A DNA stretch of 64,000 nucleotides, taken from NCBI RefSeq assembly GCF_018918155.1, contig NZ_JAHLPY010000004.1:62001-126000 (forward strand), written 5' to 3'. Every line of letters starts with the position of its first letter. Position 1 is the stretch's first letter. A program made the translations under genes and the position numbers. The stretch comes from Anaerostipes sp. MSJ-23. Lineage in GTDB: Bacteria; Bacillota; Clostridia; Lachnospirales; Lachnospiraceae. Shown one piece after another: positions 1-9,008 of this stretch. Under the pieces are notes generated by a model that saw only the letters and a list, made by a program, of their open reading frames with translations, had not been told where the DNA came from and ran no database searches.

Positions 1-256
1 ATTTTACATACTGCATGGTATCATAGATCGCCATTCCTGCTGTAACGGATCCTCCTGGACTGTTGATATAGAAATTAATGTCTTTGTCTGGGTCTTCTGA
101 CTCCAGAAAAAGAAGCTGGGAAACTACCAGACTTGCAGTCGCATCATTGACTTCTTCTCCTAAAAAGATAATTCTTTCTTTTAATAAACGGGAAAAAATA
201 TCATACGATCTTTCTCCTCTGCTTGTCTGTTCAATGACATAAGGTACTAAACTCAT
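1..256 (-). CDS. clpP: ATP-dependent Clp protease proteolytic subunit, N-terminal part
   Basis: This is the N-terminal 85 residues of the ClpP serine peptidase, which degrades unfolded proteins with ClpX/ClpC ATPases in the cytoplasm. The translation begins [11 protein letters not shown] and contains the family signatures [22 protein letters not shown] and [11 protein letters not shown], all normal for ClpP. The catalytic Ser and His lie beyond the left edge, so the gene is cut by the window, not truncated. The ATG at 256 follows an AGGAGG sequence about 7 bases upstream. It lies 21 bp downstream of trigger factor on the same strand, the usual tig-clpP order, so the two are probably co-transcribed. 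Confidence 0.97.
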   Translation of the reverse strand, partial: MSLVPYVIEQTSRGERSYDIFSRLLKERIIFLGEEVNDATASLVVSQLLFLESEDPDKDINFYINSPGGSVTAGMAIYDTMQYVK

Positions 257-277
257 ACTGCATCCTCCTAATTCGTC

Positions 278-1558
278 TTATTTTGCTTCTGCAACGAGGA
301 AGTCAACTGCTTTCTGAACAGCGATATCAGATAACATCTGTTCTTTCTGAGCACCCTGGATCATTTTTTCCAGCTGTTCAGATTCCATCTGATACATAGA
401 TGCCATTTTATCCAGTTCTGCTTTGAAATCTTCTTCTGTTGCTTCAATATTTTCTGCTTTTACAATTGCTTCTAATACCAGGCGAGTCTGAATTCTCTTT
501 AATGCCTGTGGTTTCATATCATCTGCAAATTTCTGAGCATCTGTTCCTGTGAACTGCAGATACTGTTCAAGACTCAGTCCCTGATAGCTTAATCTCTGAG
601 CAAATTCTTCTGTCATCTGCTGAATCTGTTCTTCAATCATAGCTTCCGGAATATCCATTTCAGAAGCTTCTACAGCTGCATCAACAATCTTGTTTTCTCT
701 TTCTGTTTTTGCTTCTTCTTTTTTACGTGCACGGATTTTTTCTTTTACATCTGCTTTGTATTCATCCAGTGTTTCAAATTCAGAAACTTCTGATGCGAAT
801 TCGTCATCAAGTTCTGGAAGTTCTTTTTCTTTAATTCCCTTAATTTTCACTTCAAATACAGCTTCTTTTCCTGCAAGATCAGGTGCATGGTATTCTTCTG
901 GGAATGTTACATTGATTTCTGTTTCTTCATTCAGTTCTTTTCCGATCAGCTGTTCTTCAAATCCTGGAATAAATGCTCCGGAACCGATAACTAATGTCTG
1001 GTCTTGTGCTGTTCCACCTTCGAATTTAACTCCATCAACAGATCCTGAATAATCAATTGTCAGAATATCTCCGTCTTTTACTGGACGATCTTCGATTGTA
1101 ATTTCTCTTGCGTTCTGTTCCTGAGTTTTCTTCAGTTCTGCCTCAACTTCTTCTTTCTTTACCATAACACGTGTCTTAGGAACTTCAATTCCTTTATACT
1201 CACCTAATGTTACTTCTGGTTTTACTGCAAGTTCTGCTGTAAAGATAAAGTCTTTTCCTTTTTCAAGCTGTACAACATCAATCTGTGGTCTTGAAACAAT
1301 TTCCAGATCACTATCTTTCATTGCTTCTGCATAAGCATCTGGAATTAAGATGTTTGCTGCATCTTCATAGAAGATTTCAACACCATATTCTTTTGCGATC
1401 AGCTGAAAAGGTACTTTTCCTTTACGGAAACCAGGAACGTTGAACTGTCCTTTTTTCTTATTAAAAGCCTGTTTGATCGCATCATCTAATTTTGCTGCAT
1501 CAACTTCAATTGTTACCTTTACCATATTATGTTCTAAGTTTTCCACTTGCAAACTCAT
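278..1558 (-). CDS. tig: Trigger factor, ribosome-associated chaperone/peptidyl-prolyl isomerase
   Basis: Trigger factor binds the ribosome at the exit tunnel and helps nascent chains fold. The 426-residue length is normal. The ribosome-docking signature GFRKGKVP lies near residue 44. The FKBP-type isomerase domain spans roughly 155-240 (DGDILTIDYSG, GSGAFIPGFEEQL), followed by the long helical C-terminal arms. The ATG at 1558 is preceded by an AGGAGG-type ribosome site. clpP follows after 21 bp. A sigma-A-like promoter lies 60-90 bp upstream. Confidence 0.97.
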   Translation of the reverse strand: MSLQVENLEHNMVKVTIEVDAAKLDDAIKQAFNKKKGQFNVPGFRKGKVPFQLIAKEYGVEIFYEDAANILIPDAYAEAMKDSDLEIVSRPQIDVVQLEKGKDFIFTAELAVKPEVTLGEYKGIEVPKTRVMVKKEEVEAELKKTQEQNAREITIEDRPVKDGDILTIDYSGSVDGVKFEGGTAQDQTLVIGSGAFIPGFEEQLIGKELNEETEINVTFPEEYHAPDLAGKEAVFEVKIKGIKEKELPELDDEFASEVSEFETLDEYKADVKEKIRARKKEEAKTERENKIVDAAVEASEMDIPEAMIEEQIQQMTEEFAQRLSYQGLSLEQYLQFTGTDAQKFADDMKPQALKRIQTRLVLEAIVKAENIEATEEDFKAELDKMASMYQMESEQLEKMIQGAQKEQMLSDIAVQKAVDFLVAEAK

Positions 1559-1616
1559 CTCTATGAATCCTCCTAAATAATTATTATCATTTTGTAAATT
1601 TCACAAACATTCAATT

Positions 1617-1646
1617 ATTATAGCATATGCTTAATGCGGTGCACAA
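1617..1646 (-). promoter_or_regulatory. Predicted sigma-A promoter of tig-clpP
   Basis: On the minus strand a TTGTGC -35 (1641-1646) is separated by 18 bases from a perfect TATAAT -10 (1617-1622), about 60 bp upstream of the trigger factor start. No terminator is visible between the preceding LTA-synthase-like gene and this site, so some readthrough is possible. Confidence 0.6.
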
Positions 1647-1656
1647 GCTTCTTTGC

Positions 1657-3702
1657 CTATTTTTCATTTTTTTCTTTATATACATAGGTTTTTGAGCTTC
1701 GAAGCACCTTCGGTGCCTTACTTACAATGCTTACTTTGAATGTATTTCCATCTTTTAAATCACTTTTTGACACTTCCAGTAAATGTTCATTATGATACGT
1801 TGTATTAATCTTCACATCTCCAACATAAACCTGGCAATAATTCGTAAAATTATTTCCTACAAGGAAAATACTATCTTCTGTCTCATATGCCTTTGTTACT
1901 TCAAGATTTCTAATACCAAAGGTAATGTTCGTTGCCTTAAATGGATTTTTCTGATTCCATACATACCGTTTTCCATAAAGCATATCATACTGAAGAGCTT
2001 TCATATCCTTCTGATAGTTCTTTGTTCCCTTCCTTGTTTGATGATAACTGTTCATAACTCCTGTATGAATATGAAGTTTATTTAAAATTTCAGAACTAAG
2101 ATCATAAGCCTGAATCGTTCCATCTTTCTTTTTCAGCCCCATATTATCCCAGATAAAGTAACTTGTTTCATATTTGTTTCCATAAGTCAAATCTTTATCC
2201 TCAATATCAAGACTTGGAAGATGGTCTCCATACATTACAAGAATGGTCTTTTCATTTCGTTTCTTCAAAGACTGTACCAACTGTCCGACAAAATGATCCA
2301 TCTGATATACCTGATTTGCATAATACGTATATTTGTTTCTTAATGCTTCATCTTTGATTCCACTAACTTTAATTTCCGGATTTTCAATCACTTCTGTTGT
2401 TGGATAATCTCCATGTCCTTGCACAGATATACAATAAATATAATCCTGTCCTTTTGTAGAATTCAGGCAATCATTGATATAGCCTGTCAAAATATAATCT
2501 TTTGCCCATCCATTTTCCGTCCACTTTGTAATATTCATACTTTCCTTTGTCGTAAAAGTATCAAATCCAAGTTGTGAAAAAACAAGGTCTCTATCATAAA
2601 ATGCCGCACTGTTATCATGAATCGCATGCGCTTTATATCCGTATGATTTCAGCAACGTTGCCATGCTTTCCGTTGTTGTCTCCTGAAGAATCGTTTTATA
2701 TGGGTATTCCGCCGCTCCAAAATGATCCAAATTCATCCCAGTAATAACTTCAAATTCTGAATTTGCTGTTCCTGCCCCATAAGAAGGCATCGCAAGATGT
2801 CCAGAAGAATAACCTTTCATATATTTGTGAAAGTTTGGAAGCGGATCCTTATTAAATTTAATTCCTTTTACCTGCGTAATATCAAAATGCGATTCTAACT
2901 GAACAAATATTACATTCGGTTTTTGTATGGTCTCATGATTTTTTTTCTCATTTTTTTCTTTCTTTGCAATCGCCTTTTTTGTTCGGTTCTCAATCTTATC
3001 TATTCGCTTTTTCGAATAAGTAGCTGGCTTTTCAATTCCATTTTTTAATGCCGTAATTGAAAAGCAATACGGAGTACCGTAATCACTAAACGCAATTCGT
3101 ATATTATGAATTTTATCTGTTAACATCCCTGTTTTGAAGCTATATTTTGTAACACCGGCAAATGCAACACAGATAATTACAAATTTTACCCACTCTCTCT
3201 TTCTTCCCAAATGATGTTCCATTGGAAGGTACATATAACATACAACAAGTAAAATCAATAAAATTAGAAGCAATGCTCCAATTGCTGTAATTTCAAGCGG
3301 TGTAAAATAATTTGCCATAACCGGCAGCACTGATTTCATCAAGGTGACATCAACATAAGTAAATGGTGTGTTTCTCGAACTCAGCATCATAAAATTGACA
3401 ATTCCGACAATACTCCAGAGCAACGTCACAAGAATATAAAAAAACAATCTTCTCTTCACGATCAACACAACCGAATAAGTCAGGAAAATGATAAAGATAC
3501 TATACAAAAATACCTTCGTTCTTTCATTTACAAACCCGATTGCACTAAGATCAAATGTCTGACGTCCTAATACTTCCAGAAGGAATGCCATGAGTACGGA
3601 CAAAACAACATTGCATAAAATCGGATGTTTTCTGAGTTTTTCAACAATCAGCCAACCGATTTTTTTTCCTGTTGTCTGTATCTGATTCAAAAAAATCTTC
3701 AT
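1657..3702 (-). CDS. LTA-synthase-like membrane sulfatase-fold phosphoglycerol transferase with extra C-terminal domain
   Basis: This is a membrane-anchored alkaline-phosphatase-superfamily enzyme of the LtaS/MdoB group, which transfers phosphoglycerol or phosphoethanolamine-type groups to surface glycans or glycolipids. About five hydrophobic segments lie between residues 28 and 190, then a Lys-rich linker, then the catalytic domain from about residue 262 (PNVIFVQLESHF). Glu270 and Thr312 (AGTANSEFEVITG) match the metal-binding Glu and nucleophile Thr of LtaS, and MYGDHLPSL supplies further metal ligands. Residues from about 590 to the end add a small beta-rich, IPT/TIG-like module that LtaS itself lacks. 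The substrate cannot be told from sequence; type I LTA synthesis is only one option. Confidence 0.85.
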   Translation of the reverse strand: MKIFLNQIQTTGKKIGWLIVEKLRKHPILCNVVLSVLMAFLLEVLGRQTFDLSAIGFVNERTKVFLYSIFIIFLTYSVVLIVKRRLFFYILVTLLWSIVGIVNFMMLSSRNTPFTYVDVTLMKSVLPVMANYFTPLEITAIGALLLILLILLVVCYMYLPMEHHLGRKREWVKFVIICVAFAGVTKYSFKTGMLTDKIHNIRIAFSDYGTPYCFSITALKNGIEKPATYSKKRIDKIENRTKKAIAKKEKNEKKNHETIQKPNVIFVQLESHFDITQVKGIKFNKDPLPNFHKYMKGYSSGHLAMPSYGAGTANSEFEVITGMNLDHFGAAEYPYKTILQETTTESMATLLKSYGYKAHAIHDNSAAFYDRDLVFSQLGFDTFTTKESMNITKWTENGWAKDYILTGYINDCLNSTKGQDYIYCISVQGHGDYPTTEVIENPEIKVSGIKDEALRNKYTYYANQVYQMDHFVGQLVQSLKKRNEKTILVMYGDHLPSLDIEDKDLTYGNKYETSYFIWDNMGLKKKDGTIQAYDLSSEILNKLHIHTGVMNSYHQTRKGTKNYQKDMKALQYDMLYGKRYVWNQKNPFKATNITFGIRNLEVTKAYETEDSIFLVGNNFTNYCQVYVGDVKINTTYHNEHLLEVSKSDLKDGNTFKVSIVSKAPKVLRSSKTYVYKEKNEK

Positions 3703-3781
3703 GCCTTTCTCCTTTTATCATGGACTAAATGTCCCATCTCATTTCGATTCATACAAATAATCCATCTGTAATCATCGTAAT

Positions 3782-3811
3782 ATTATACCATTCCTTTCAC
3801 AAAGTGTCCAA
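3782..3811 (-). promoter_or_regulatory. Predicted promoter of the LTA-synthase-like gene
   Basis: Minus-strand TTGGAC (3806-3811), an 18-base spacer and a perfect TATAAT (3782-3787), with a TGG just before the -10. It lies between the terminator of the upstream transglutaminase operon and the gene start, which makes the sulfatase gene a separate transcription unit. Confidence 0.6.
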
Positions 3812-3855
3812 TTGAAAACTCTTAAAACTTTATGAAGTTCGAGCGATTACAAAAG

Positions 3856-3885
3856 AAAAACCCCTGCTTTTTTGCAGAGGTTTTT
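3856..3885 (-). terminator. Rho-independent terminator of the ligase/transglutaminase operon
   Basis: A 7-bp stem (CCCCTGC / GCAGAGG on the plus strand) flanked by A5 and T5 runs, 25 bp after the stop of the last transglutaminase-like gene. Read on the minus strand the single imperfect pair becomes a G-U wobble, so the hairpin is better formed in the operon direction. Confidence 0.85.
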
Positions 3886-3909
3886 CCTTGGTTCATCCAT
3901 CAGATTTTA

Positions 3910-6900
3910 TTACTTATTGACTTTTACACTTTTTTTACTGCTCCAAGCACTGTAATATTTTGTATTTGATACTGTCTTATAAGAACGTACTCTGATTGTA
4001 TAAATCTTTTTCTTTTTTAGATTTTTAAGTGTAGCATTCTTATTTTTCGCTGAAACTGTCATTGTCTGACTCTTTCCGCCACTGACCGTATATTTAATCT
4101 GATATCCGGATGCCTTCTTATTTGTTGTCCATGCAACAACTGCTTTTGCACCTTTCTGATTCTTAACACTGGTTACTTTTGGTGTACTTAAGAAATATCC
4201 TGTCTTTGTTTTCTTCGTTGTTACTATGACTGTTTCTTTTCCATTATTATCTTTTGTATAAGCAACAATCTTATAAACATATTTCTGTCCATTCTTATTC
4301 GCTTTTGTGTCATTAAATTTCACTGTGTTTCCACTGGTAATTGTTTTCACTTTAGTAAATTTCTTTCCATCCGTACTGCGATATACATAGTAACCATTTG
4401 CTTTGGATACTTTTTTCCATGACACTGTCATATTTTTACCAGCACTTGAAACACTCTTAAGCATTTGAATTTTACAATTCTTGCAAACGCCATTTTTATC
4501 AAAATCATGACCTGTTGCTTTTACTGCAACTGTTTTGGAATCCTTGTACTCTTTTCCATAAAAGGCACCCACTGCTGTATAAACAACTTTTCCATTTTTT
4601 GTACATGTAGCTTTGGTTCCTTTTGATGTGACTGTACACTCAATTTCCTTCACATCTTTACAATCTGCACATGTAAGTTTTAATACACAGCTCTGATAAT
4701 CTTTGGACCATACAAATTTTGGATTTCCATACTGATGACCTTTTGCAGGAATAACTTCCTTTTTATCATCGGTATAAGTTTTTCCATTCAATACCACTTC
4801 CGCACGATACTGACAATATCCATCTTCTGTATCGGTTGCTTCCTTGCTGTCTACTTTGCTTACTTTACATGTTTTTGTCACAGTTTTTCCACATGTCTTA
4901 CAAGTTGCTTTTGCTGTACATGTTTTATAATCTTTCGACCATGTAAAAGCTGCTTCTCCATATTCATGTCCAGTTGCTTTCACTGTTACCGTTTTTACAT
5001 TAACATAGCCTTTTCCATCAAACTTGCAAGATGCTGTATAAACAGCTTCTCCATCTTTCTCACAAGTTGCTTTCTTGGTTTCTTCAAAGGAAACAGTACA
5101 TGGAACTTGCTGTACATTGCTACAAGTTGTACATTTAAATTCTGCTACACATGTCTTTTTATCTTCAGACCATTTGAAGACTGGCGCTTTATTATACTTA
5201 TGACCAGTTGCTGGAATAATTTCTTTCTGATCATTCGTATATGTTTTACCATTTAATACAACTTCTGCACGATACAAATAATATCCATTTTCTGCATCTG
5301 TTGGATTTTTTGTCTCTACTTTACTGACTTTACATGTTTCTGTTATTGTTTTTCCACATGCTTTACAAATTATTTTTGCTGTACAGTTCTTATACTCTTT
5401 GTCCCATGTAAATACAGGATCTCCATACTGATGTCCAGTTGCCTTTACAACAACTGATTTTGCATCTGTATAATTCTTTCCATTGAATGTAATGGATGCT
5501 GTGTAAGTAGCGTTTCCATCCTTTTCACAAGTTGCTTTTACTTCTTCTTTGACCGTCATCTTGCAATCTACTTTTTCCTCATGCTTGCAGACACTACATG
5601 TAAAGACTGCCTTACATGTCTTCTTATCGTTCGACCACTGGAATTCTGGATCTCCATATTGATGTCCGGTTGCTTCTTCTTTCTCTGTTTTTGTATTGGT
5701 GTAGTCTTTTCCATTCAATGTAGCAGTTGCTGTGTAAGTAGTTTTTCCATCCTTTTCACAGGTTGCTTTTTCTTCTTCTTTGTTTACTTTACAATCTACT
5801 TCTTTTTTATCTTTACAAGCACTACATATAAAGACTGCCTTACATGTTTTTTTATCTTTTGACCATGTAAAAGCTGGATCTCCATACTGATGTCCAGTTG
5901 CCTTTACAACAACTGATTTTGCATCTGTATAATTCTTTCCATTCAATGTAATGGATGCTGTATAAGTAGCGTTTCCATCCTTTTCACAGGTTGCTTTTTC
6001 TTCTTCTTTGACCGTCATCTTGCAATCTACTTTTTCCTCATGCTTGCAGACACTACATGTAAAGATTGCCTTACATGTCTTCTTATCTTCAGACCACTGG
6101 AATTCTGGATCTCCATATTGATGTCCGGTTGCTTCTTCTTTCTCTGTTTTTGTATTGGTGCAGTCTTTTCCATTCAATGTAGCAGTTGCTGTGTAAGTAA
6201 TTTTTCCATCCTTTTCACAGGTTGCTTTTTCTTCTTCTTTGTTTACTTTACAATCTACTTCTTTTTTATCTTTACAAGCACTACATATAAAGACTGCCTT
6301 ACATGTTTTTTTATCTTTTGACCATGTAAAAGCTGGATCTCCATACTGATGTCCAGTTGCTTCTTCTTTCTCTGTTTTTGTATTGGTGTAGTCTTTTCCA
6401 TTAAATGTAACAGTTGCTGTGTAAGTAGTTTTTCCATCCTTTTCACAGGTTGCTTTTTCTTCTTCTTTGTTTACTTTACAATCTGCTTCTTTTTTATCTT
6501 TGCAAGCGCTACATATAAAGACTGCCTTACATGTTTTTTTATCTTCAGACCACTGGAATTCTGGATCTCCATATTGATGTCCGGTTGCTTTTTTTGTTGG
6601 CACTACTTTTGTATTTTTGAATTCTTTATCTTCAAAAGTACAGGTAGCCGTATAAGTTGTCTGTTCATCCTGTTCACAACTTACATTCTGTGTCACATTA
6701 GAAGTAACATTGCATGGAATCCTCTTTTCATTTTTTCCGTTTTCATCTTTAAACACTGCGGTACAGCTTGATCCATCTTTTGCCCATTCATAGGTTGGTT
6801 CCTTGTATGTAATTCCTTCTGGATCTGCTTTTTTACAGATTTTACAAATTCTTGTTTCTTCTGTTGCATTGTATTCATACTGATGGCTCACTGGATCAGA

Positions 6901-8913
6901 TGTTTCTTTTCTTGATCCTTCTTTCACTCGTCCGCAAATTGTGCAACGTTCTTCTTCAAATCCGCCTCTTAAGCATGTTGGTGCAACTGTAACTTTTTGA
7001 TAATTATGGCTGTTTCCTACTAAATGGCTCATATCCAGTGTTTCTTTGATATTCGCACATTTTTCAAAATTCTTGCTTAATCCATTGTCTTCTCCAAAGT
7101 TTCCATATGCAGGTTTGTAATTGACACATTCTGTTTTATAATCGGTCTTGCTGCTTAAGTTTGTTGCTAGGGCAACGTACATCTTTCCATCATCTTTAAT
7201 AGAAATGCCAGCAACTGGACGTTCTTTTACTTTCATAATGCTGCCTTCATTTGCTGCGGCAACATAGAATGACTGAGATACATTAGCATCATTGGTTTGT
7301 TTGACAGCGACTTCATTATATTCTTTGATTAAAGTAATCTTTCCATTTGCTGTCTGATATTCATAAATTTTATTTCCAAGATTAAAATAGAGATTTCCTC
7401 CATACAATCCTACAGAATGCTGCAATCCTGGATAAATCTTATTATAAAGAACATCTTTCTTATATTCATTTACAATATCCTGATTGGTTGCTACTTCTCT
7501 TCCATCTGTTGTATATACTTTTCCTGTTTCATAATCCACCAGTGTCTGAATTTTACCAGTCTTACGATTTCTACATGTCAGCTGATCTCGTTTGTCATGA
7601 TAAGTTCCGCCTTCATATAGATTTTTTGTATTTGCCTGTGGTTTTACATAATACCAATAGCTGTCATTATAAGAAATAGGAGAGTCTACTTGACTAAACC
7701 ACGCATTTTCATAAGTGCTGTCTGTACACTTATCTACATATGCAGTATCTAAATCACTACCCGAAAAACCACTCCATTTTTCAAAATTCTTCTGTGTAAA
7801 TAAGAAGAACATATGACCTAAGTTTCCTTCGGTTTCTGTACGAACTCTCTGATTTTCTTCTACTTTAATATCTGCAAAACTTGGATCTACATAATACCAT
7901 TTTCCATCAATCTTTACTGCATTAATGTAATGATCATGGGTACGACATGCGTAATCAACAATGGCATTATCTCCGACTTCTTTCTTTGTCTTCCATGTAC
8001 CATCGGCATTTTTGTAAATTTCCGGATGCATACGCTGGACAATATAAGCATAAGCGCTGCAATATCCAATACATACCGCTTTTTTCTCAACCAACGCTCC
8101 AAAGGCTGTACTCGAAACAAATTTCTGTTTCCCCTGGAAAAATGCATCATCAAACGTAATCAGATTTGCCAGATAATCATTTAAAACCATCTGTTTTTCA
8201 ACTTCTGACATACTATTATCATTTACCTTTGCCAGAATTTTATCTGCCTCTTTTAAGAAAGAAGTTCCATAATATTGTACAAACTTCTCCAATCCTTGTT
8301 CCATGTCGTTAATCTGTTTATCAACCGCATCAAGGTCCTGTGTCTGTGTCAATGTATTATAGTCCACTCCAGCAAGGGCAGCTATAGCTCCTAATGGGCT
8401 TTCTGTCGTGTCTTTCTTATAGAAAAACGGCACCGGTACACCAAAATAATCTGGGTTAGCTTCATAATATTCCTGCAGTTTTGCATAATCTGCAATGGCT
8501 TTTTGCAATTTTTCCTGCTGATTTGCTGCATCAGTACCATCTTTTACATTTTTCGCCCCGATCTGGTTAATTTCCCCAACAGCCGCTTCAAAGGCACTAT
8601 CCATTGTTACATTGACTTTGTCTACCCTCTGATCTTTTCCGGTTTTCAAAGAATAGGTTACCAGAGATGTACAATGATTTTTCTTCAAAACCTTATTGAC
8701 CGCTTTTTTTGCATCTGCAGGTTTTAAGTTATAAGAAGAAATATCAATGGATTTTTTTACATTCTTCTTAAATAACTCCTCTGTGATTTTGGTTTCCACA
8801 CTTTTTTTTGCTGCAGCATGAACCGAATTCAAATTTGCAAAAAGACAAAAGGCAAAAACCAGACAAAAAATTCCAAGAAATTTTCTGCTTCTTCTTTTCA
8901 TACGTTCCTTCAT
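3910..8913 (-). CDS. Giant secreted transglutaminase-like protein with nine Cys-rich repeats and Fn3-like tail
   Basis: A secreted 1667-residue protein. I chose the ATG at 8913 because GGAGG sits 5 bases upstream; the ATG four codons earlier has no good site. A signal peptide ends near residue 33 (VHA-AA). A transglutaminase-like cysteine-enzyme core lies around residues 265-350, with the expected triad Cys281 (KKAVCIGYCSAYAY), His328 (DHYINAVKIDG) and Asp343 (WYYVDPSF). Next come about 300 residues shared with its neighbours, then nine ~77-residue repeats (GHxYGxPxFxW...CxAxFxCxxC), then two Fn3-like domains ending in VKVNK. No LPXTG motif or obvious wall anchor is visible. Protein crosslinking or proteolysis at the cell surface is plausible, but the substrate is unknown. 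It is the last gene of the operon and a close paralogue of the upstream gene. Confidence 0.88.
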   Translation of the reverse strand: MKERMKRRSRKFLGIFCLVFAFCLFANLNSVHAAAKKSVETKITEELFKKNVKKSIDISSYNLKPADAKKAVNKVLKKNHCTSLVTYSLKTGKDQRVDKVNVTMDSAFEAAVGEINQIGAKNVKDGTDAANQQEKLQKAIADYAKLQEYYEANPDYFGVPVPFFYKKDTTESPLGAIAALAGVDYNTLTQTQDLDAVDKQINDMEQGLEKFVQYYGTSFLKEADKILAKVNDNSMSEVEKQMVLNDYLANLITFDDAFFQGKQKFVSSTAFGALVEKKAVCIGYCSAYAYIVQRMHPEIYKNADGTWKTKKEVGDNAIVDYACRTHDHYINAVKIDGKWYYVDPSFADIKVEENQRVRTETEGNLGHMFFLFTQKNFEKWSGFSGSDLDTAYVDKCTDSTYENAWFSQVDSPISYNDSYWYYVKPQANTKNLYEGGTYHDKRDQLTCRNRKTGKIQTLVDYETGKVYTTDGREVATNQDIVNEYKKDVLYNKIYPGLQHSVGLYGGNLYFNLGNKIYEYQTANGKITLIKEYNEVAVKQTNDANVSQSFYVAAANEGSIMKVKERPVAGISIKDDGKMYVALATNLSSKTDYKTECVNYKPAYGNFGEDNGLSKNFEKCANIKETLDMSHLVGNSHNYQKVTVAPTCLRGGFEEERCTICGRVKEGSRKETSDPVSHQYEYNATEETRICKICKKADPEGITYKEPTYEWAKDGSSCTAVFKDENGKNEKRIPCNVTSNVTQNVSCEQDEQTTYTATCTFEDKEFKNTKVVPTKKATGHQYGDPEFQWSEDKKTCKAVFICSACKDKKEADCKVNKEEEKATCEKDGKTTYTATVTFNGKDYTNTKTEKEEATGHQYGDPAFTWSKDKKTCKAVFICSACKDKKEVDCKVNKEEEKATCEKDGKITYTATATLNGKDCTNTKTEKEEATGHQYGDPEFQWSEDKKTCKAIFTCSVCKHEEKVDCKMTVKEEEKATCEKDGNATYTASITLNGKNYTDAKSVVVKATGHQYGDPAFTWSKDKKTCKAVFICSACKDKKEVDCKVNKEEEKATCEKDGKTTYTATATLNGKDYTNTKTEKEEATGHQYGDPEFQWSNDKKTCKAVFTCSVCKHEEKVDCKMTVKEEVKATCEKDGNATYTASITFNGKNYTDAKSVVVKATGHQYGDPVFTWDKEYKNCTAKIICKACGKTITETCKVSKVETKNPTDAENGYYLYRAEVVLNGKTYTNDQKEIIPATGHKYNKAPVFKWSEDKKTCVAEFKCTTCSNVQQVPCTVSFEETKKATCEKDGEAVYTASCKFDGKGYVNVKTVTVKATGHEYGEAAFTWSKDYKTCTAKATCKTCGKTVTKTCKVSKVDSKEATDTEDGYCQYRAEVVLNGKTYTDDKKEVIPAKGHQYGNPKFVWSKDYQSCVLKLTCADCKDVKEIECTVTSKGTKATCTKNGKVVYTAVGAFYGKEYKDSKTVAVKATGHDFDKNGVCKNCKIQMLKSVSSAGKNMTVSWKKVSKANGYYVYRSTDGKKFTKVKTITSGNTVKFNDTKANKNGQKYVYKIVAYTKDNNGKETVIVTTKKTKTGYFLSTPKVTSVKNQKGAKAVVAWTTNKKASGYQIKYTVSGGKSQTMTVSAKNKNATLKNLKKKKIYTIRVRSYKTVSNTKYYSAWSSKKSVKVNK
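4513..6582 (-). repeat. Nine in-frame tandem repeats (~230 bp; higher-order 459-bp unit)
   Basis: Coding repeats inside the giant transglutaminase-like gene. Nine units average 76.7 codons, each starting GHxY and carrying a C...CxxC...C cysteine pattern. Units alternate in type, so near-identical DNA recurs at a 459-bp offset (compare the stretches beginning at 5581 and 6040). The middle five units are almost identical in DNA, the outer ones more diverged, as expected from recent expansion by recombination. Confidence 0.9.
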
Positions 8914-8962
8914 AGATACCTCCATTCCCTTTATTTTGCATTTTATAAGTTTTTAAATACAA

Positions 8963-9000
8963 CAGCCCACCCATTGCAGATTCTACAACGGATGGGACTG
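8963..9000 (-). other. Intergenic hairpin between two transglutaminase paralogues
   Basis: Arms 8963-8977 and 8986-9000 form a roughly 14-bp stem with one bulge in the minus-strand RNA. It lies just after the stop of the middle paralogue and is not followed by a clear U run. It may be a weak terminator or an RNA-stability element that sets the relative level of the last gene. Confidence 0.55.
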
Positions 9001-9008
9001 AATTTTAC

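Noticed and set aside
4513-6582. Regularly spaced repeats that might suggest a CRISPR array
   Set aside because: Units are about 230 bp, stay in frame inside one large gene and encode a conserved protein motif; there are no short palindromic repeats with unique spacers.
5581-6771. Several plus-strand open frames rich in Cys and Phe within the repeat array
   Set aside because: They mirror the repeats of the minus-strand gene, repeat at the same period and have no start signals.
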